Positions 63,901 to 64,000 of a DNA stretch of 64,000 nucleotides are shown piece after piece. Source of the stretch: Schizochytrium sp. TIO01 (taxonomy: Eukaryota; Sar; Bigyra; Thraustochytrida; Thraustochytriidae); contig SMSO01000005.1 in NCBI GenBank assembly GCA_004764695.1, positions 949,501-1,013,500 on the forward strand. Reading direction: 5' to 3'. Positions within the stretch are counted from its first letter, which is position 1. Each line of letters begins with the position of its first letter. The position numbers and the translations under genes were made by a program. The notes under the pieces are model-generated. The model had not been told where the DNA came from, ran no database searches, and was given only the letters and a program-made list of their open reading frames with translations.

Positions 63901-64000
63901 GAAACCGCTACTGCGTATTTTCGCACCGATTCTTCCGAACCCTGAATCTCTTCTCAAGGGTGATCACACTTTGAAACGTTACAAGGCAACTCCATCTTCA
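60980..64000 (+). CDS. POLD1: DNA polymerase delta catalytic subunit, 3' end beyond window
   Basis: 1,007 codons are present without a stop, and the gene runs off the right edge. The start is the ATG at 60980 (MKRVTAPSASG). B-family motifs are complete. Exo I is SFDIEC (Asp321, Glu323), Exo II is GYNVESFD (Asp407) and Exo III is YCLKDAY (Asp521), so proofreading is predicted. Polymerase motif A is DFASLYPSIMMAHN (Asp613), motif B is KVSANSVYGFTGA, and motif C is YGDTDSV (Asp765, Asp767), followed by KKRYAG. Human POLD1 is about 1,107 residues, so about 100 residues should be missing. That includes the C-terminal zinc and iron-sulfur cysteine motifs. It is the lagging-strand replicative polymerase, acting with PCNA in the nucleus. 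No intron is seen. Confidence 0.97.
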   Translation, partial: MKRVTAPSASGAVPTSDSPEAKRTKTAGDAMATSKKPKPTITEPVPQSGTAHGGGSQKEVTESDFASQLATAEDADLKMSLERPPLDGTELKNDIVMQWIDMDMYSGKPLESHPVPGEHVPGMRTGEVPIIRIFGVTNKGQSVMCHIYGVTPYFYTDIPSESFEESDLSKFREALNVRVSSAARMEGSCVVAVVIREKMNIMGFCDNKKSKYLQVMMSLPNLVPKARSILQNGFHCPGFSEKNYMTYESNVPFVLRYMVDNNIVGSNWLTIPKDRFRSRVEQSRQSRCQLEIDAVYEDIISHDPGLPEWAGVAPLRILSFDIECMGRRGVFPDPEQDPVIQIACYIKVQGEDHARGKVVLVLDTCLPIVGAQVQSFQDEKELLLEFTRLVQRADPDVVTGYNVESFDFEYLLGRAKALKIDSQFAQLGKLRNKVAKINKKTFSSAAYGTRENSEIEMEGRVVMDMIQYMYRNHKLSSYSLNAVSSEFLGQQKEDVHHSIISDLQRGTDEDRRRLAVYCLKDAYLPLQLLEKLMVLINYLEMARVTGVPIPYLFSRGQQIKVLSMLYRKCLQHDLIVPVLPRAGGEGGGDVSYEGATVIEPIRGFYDEPVATLDFASLYPSIMMAHNLCYTTLIPPGGEANLKEGEDYKRTPSGHLFITSQRNKGILPTILEELLAARKRAKKDMKNATDPLVKAVMNGRQLALKVSANSVYGFTGATIGALPCIPISSSVTAYGRDMINLTKESVEKKYTIANGYTADAQVIYGDTDSVMIRFGLPTVKETMKLGLKAAEELTKELFIKPIALEFEKVYFPFLLLAKKRYAGMYYCSSSEKPDKMDAKGLETVRRDTCGLVRTVVGTCLHKILVDRSVQGATEYAKETISALLQNKVDISLLIVTKSLSGKSEDYAVKQAHVELARRMQERDAGSAPVVGDRVPYVIIKAGKDAPAYMKSEDPLWVLQHNLPIDFDYYLQNQLSKPLLRIFAPILPNPESLLKGDHTLKRYKATPSS

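Overview
The window is nuclear DNA from a protist eukaryote. Most genes are long, uninterrupted reading frames of up to about 9 kb with clear ATG starts, separated by AT-rich spacers. The gene content is purely eukaryotic: DNA polymerase delta, TCF25/Rqc1, a Nop12/RBM34-like RRM protein, a centriolar C2CD3 homologue, a DEK1-type membrane calpain, myotubularin, an inositol-polyphosphate 5-phosphatase and SRD5A3-type polyprenol reductase. An intron-poor genome with a centriole/flagellum gene and a membrane-anchored calpain fits a stramenopile, most likely a thraustochytrid (Aurantiochytrium/Schizochytrium type). That placement is inference; no rRNA or other taxonomic marker is present.

Layout. 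1-10 kb: Nop12/RBM34-like RNA-binding protein (+), convergent TCF25/Rqc1 (-), then an alpha/beta hydrolase (+) with a near-perfect 42-bp inverted repeat just upstream. 10-19 kb: one 2,996-residue polytopic calpain-like protein (-) whose protease core has lost the catalytic Cys and His. 20-30 kb: a possibly myristoylated orphan (+), a seven-repeat RCC1 propeller protein (+), and a 1,699-residue 5-phosphatase with PH-like flanks (-). 32-41.5 kb: a C2CD3 homologue split into two frames by a one-base phase shift at or near a T6 run (or by a very short intron), then an EF-hand protein (-). 44-52 kb: polyprenol reductase (-), a 338-bp ATCT microsatellite, myotubularin (+), and a serine carboxypeptidase (-); the last two coding regions overlap tail-to-tail by 144 bp. 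52-54.3 kb: an IS607-type transposon with an intact serine recombinase (TnpA) and an overlapping Fanzor/TnpB RNA-guided nuclease with a relocated RuvC glutamate. 56-58 kb: a sulfotransferase-like gene broken across three frames. 61 kb to the end: the DNA polymerase delta catalytic subunit, running off the window.

The most notable system is the IS607/Fanzor element at 52.3-54.3 kb. It keeps the prokaryotic-style order and overlap (recombinase then nuclease, same strand), yet carries a eukaryote-type basic putative nuclear-localisation stretch. The relocated catalytic glutamate is the arrangement reported for Fanzors. A guide RNA would be expected to overlap the nuclease 3' end. Second are the catalytically dead giant calpain and the interrupted C2CD3.

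The genes do not form a pathway. Two phosphoinositide phosphatases (3- and 5-), several C2-domain proteins and two centrosome/membrane-type genes share the window, but nothing in the sequence shows that they are co-regulated.
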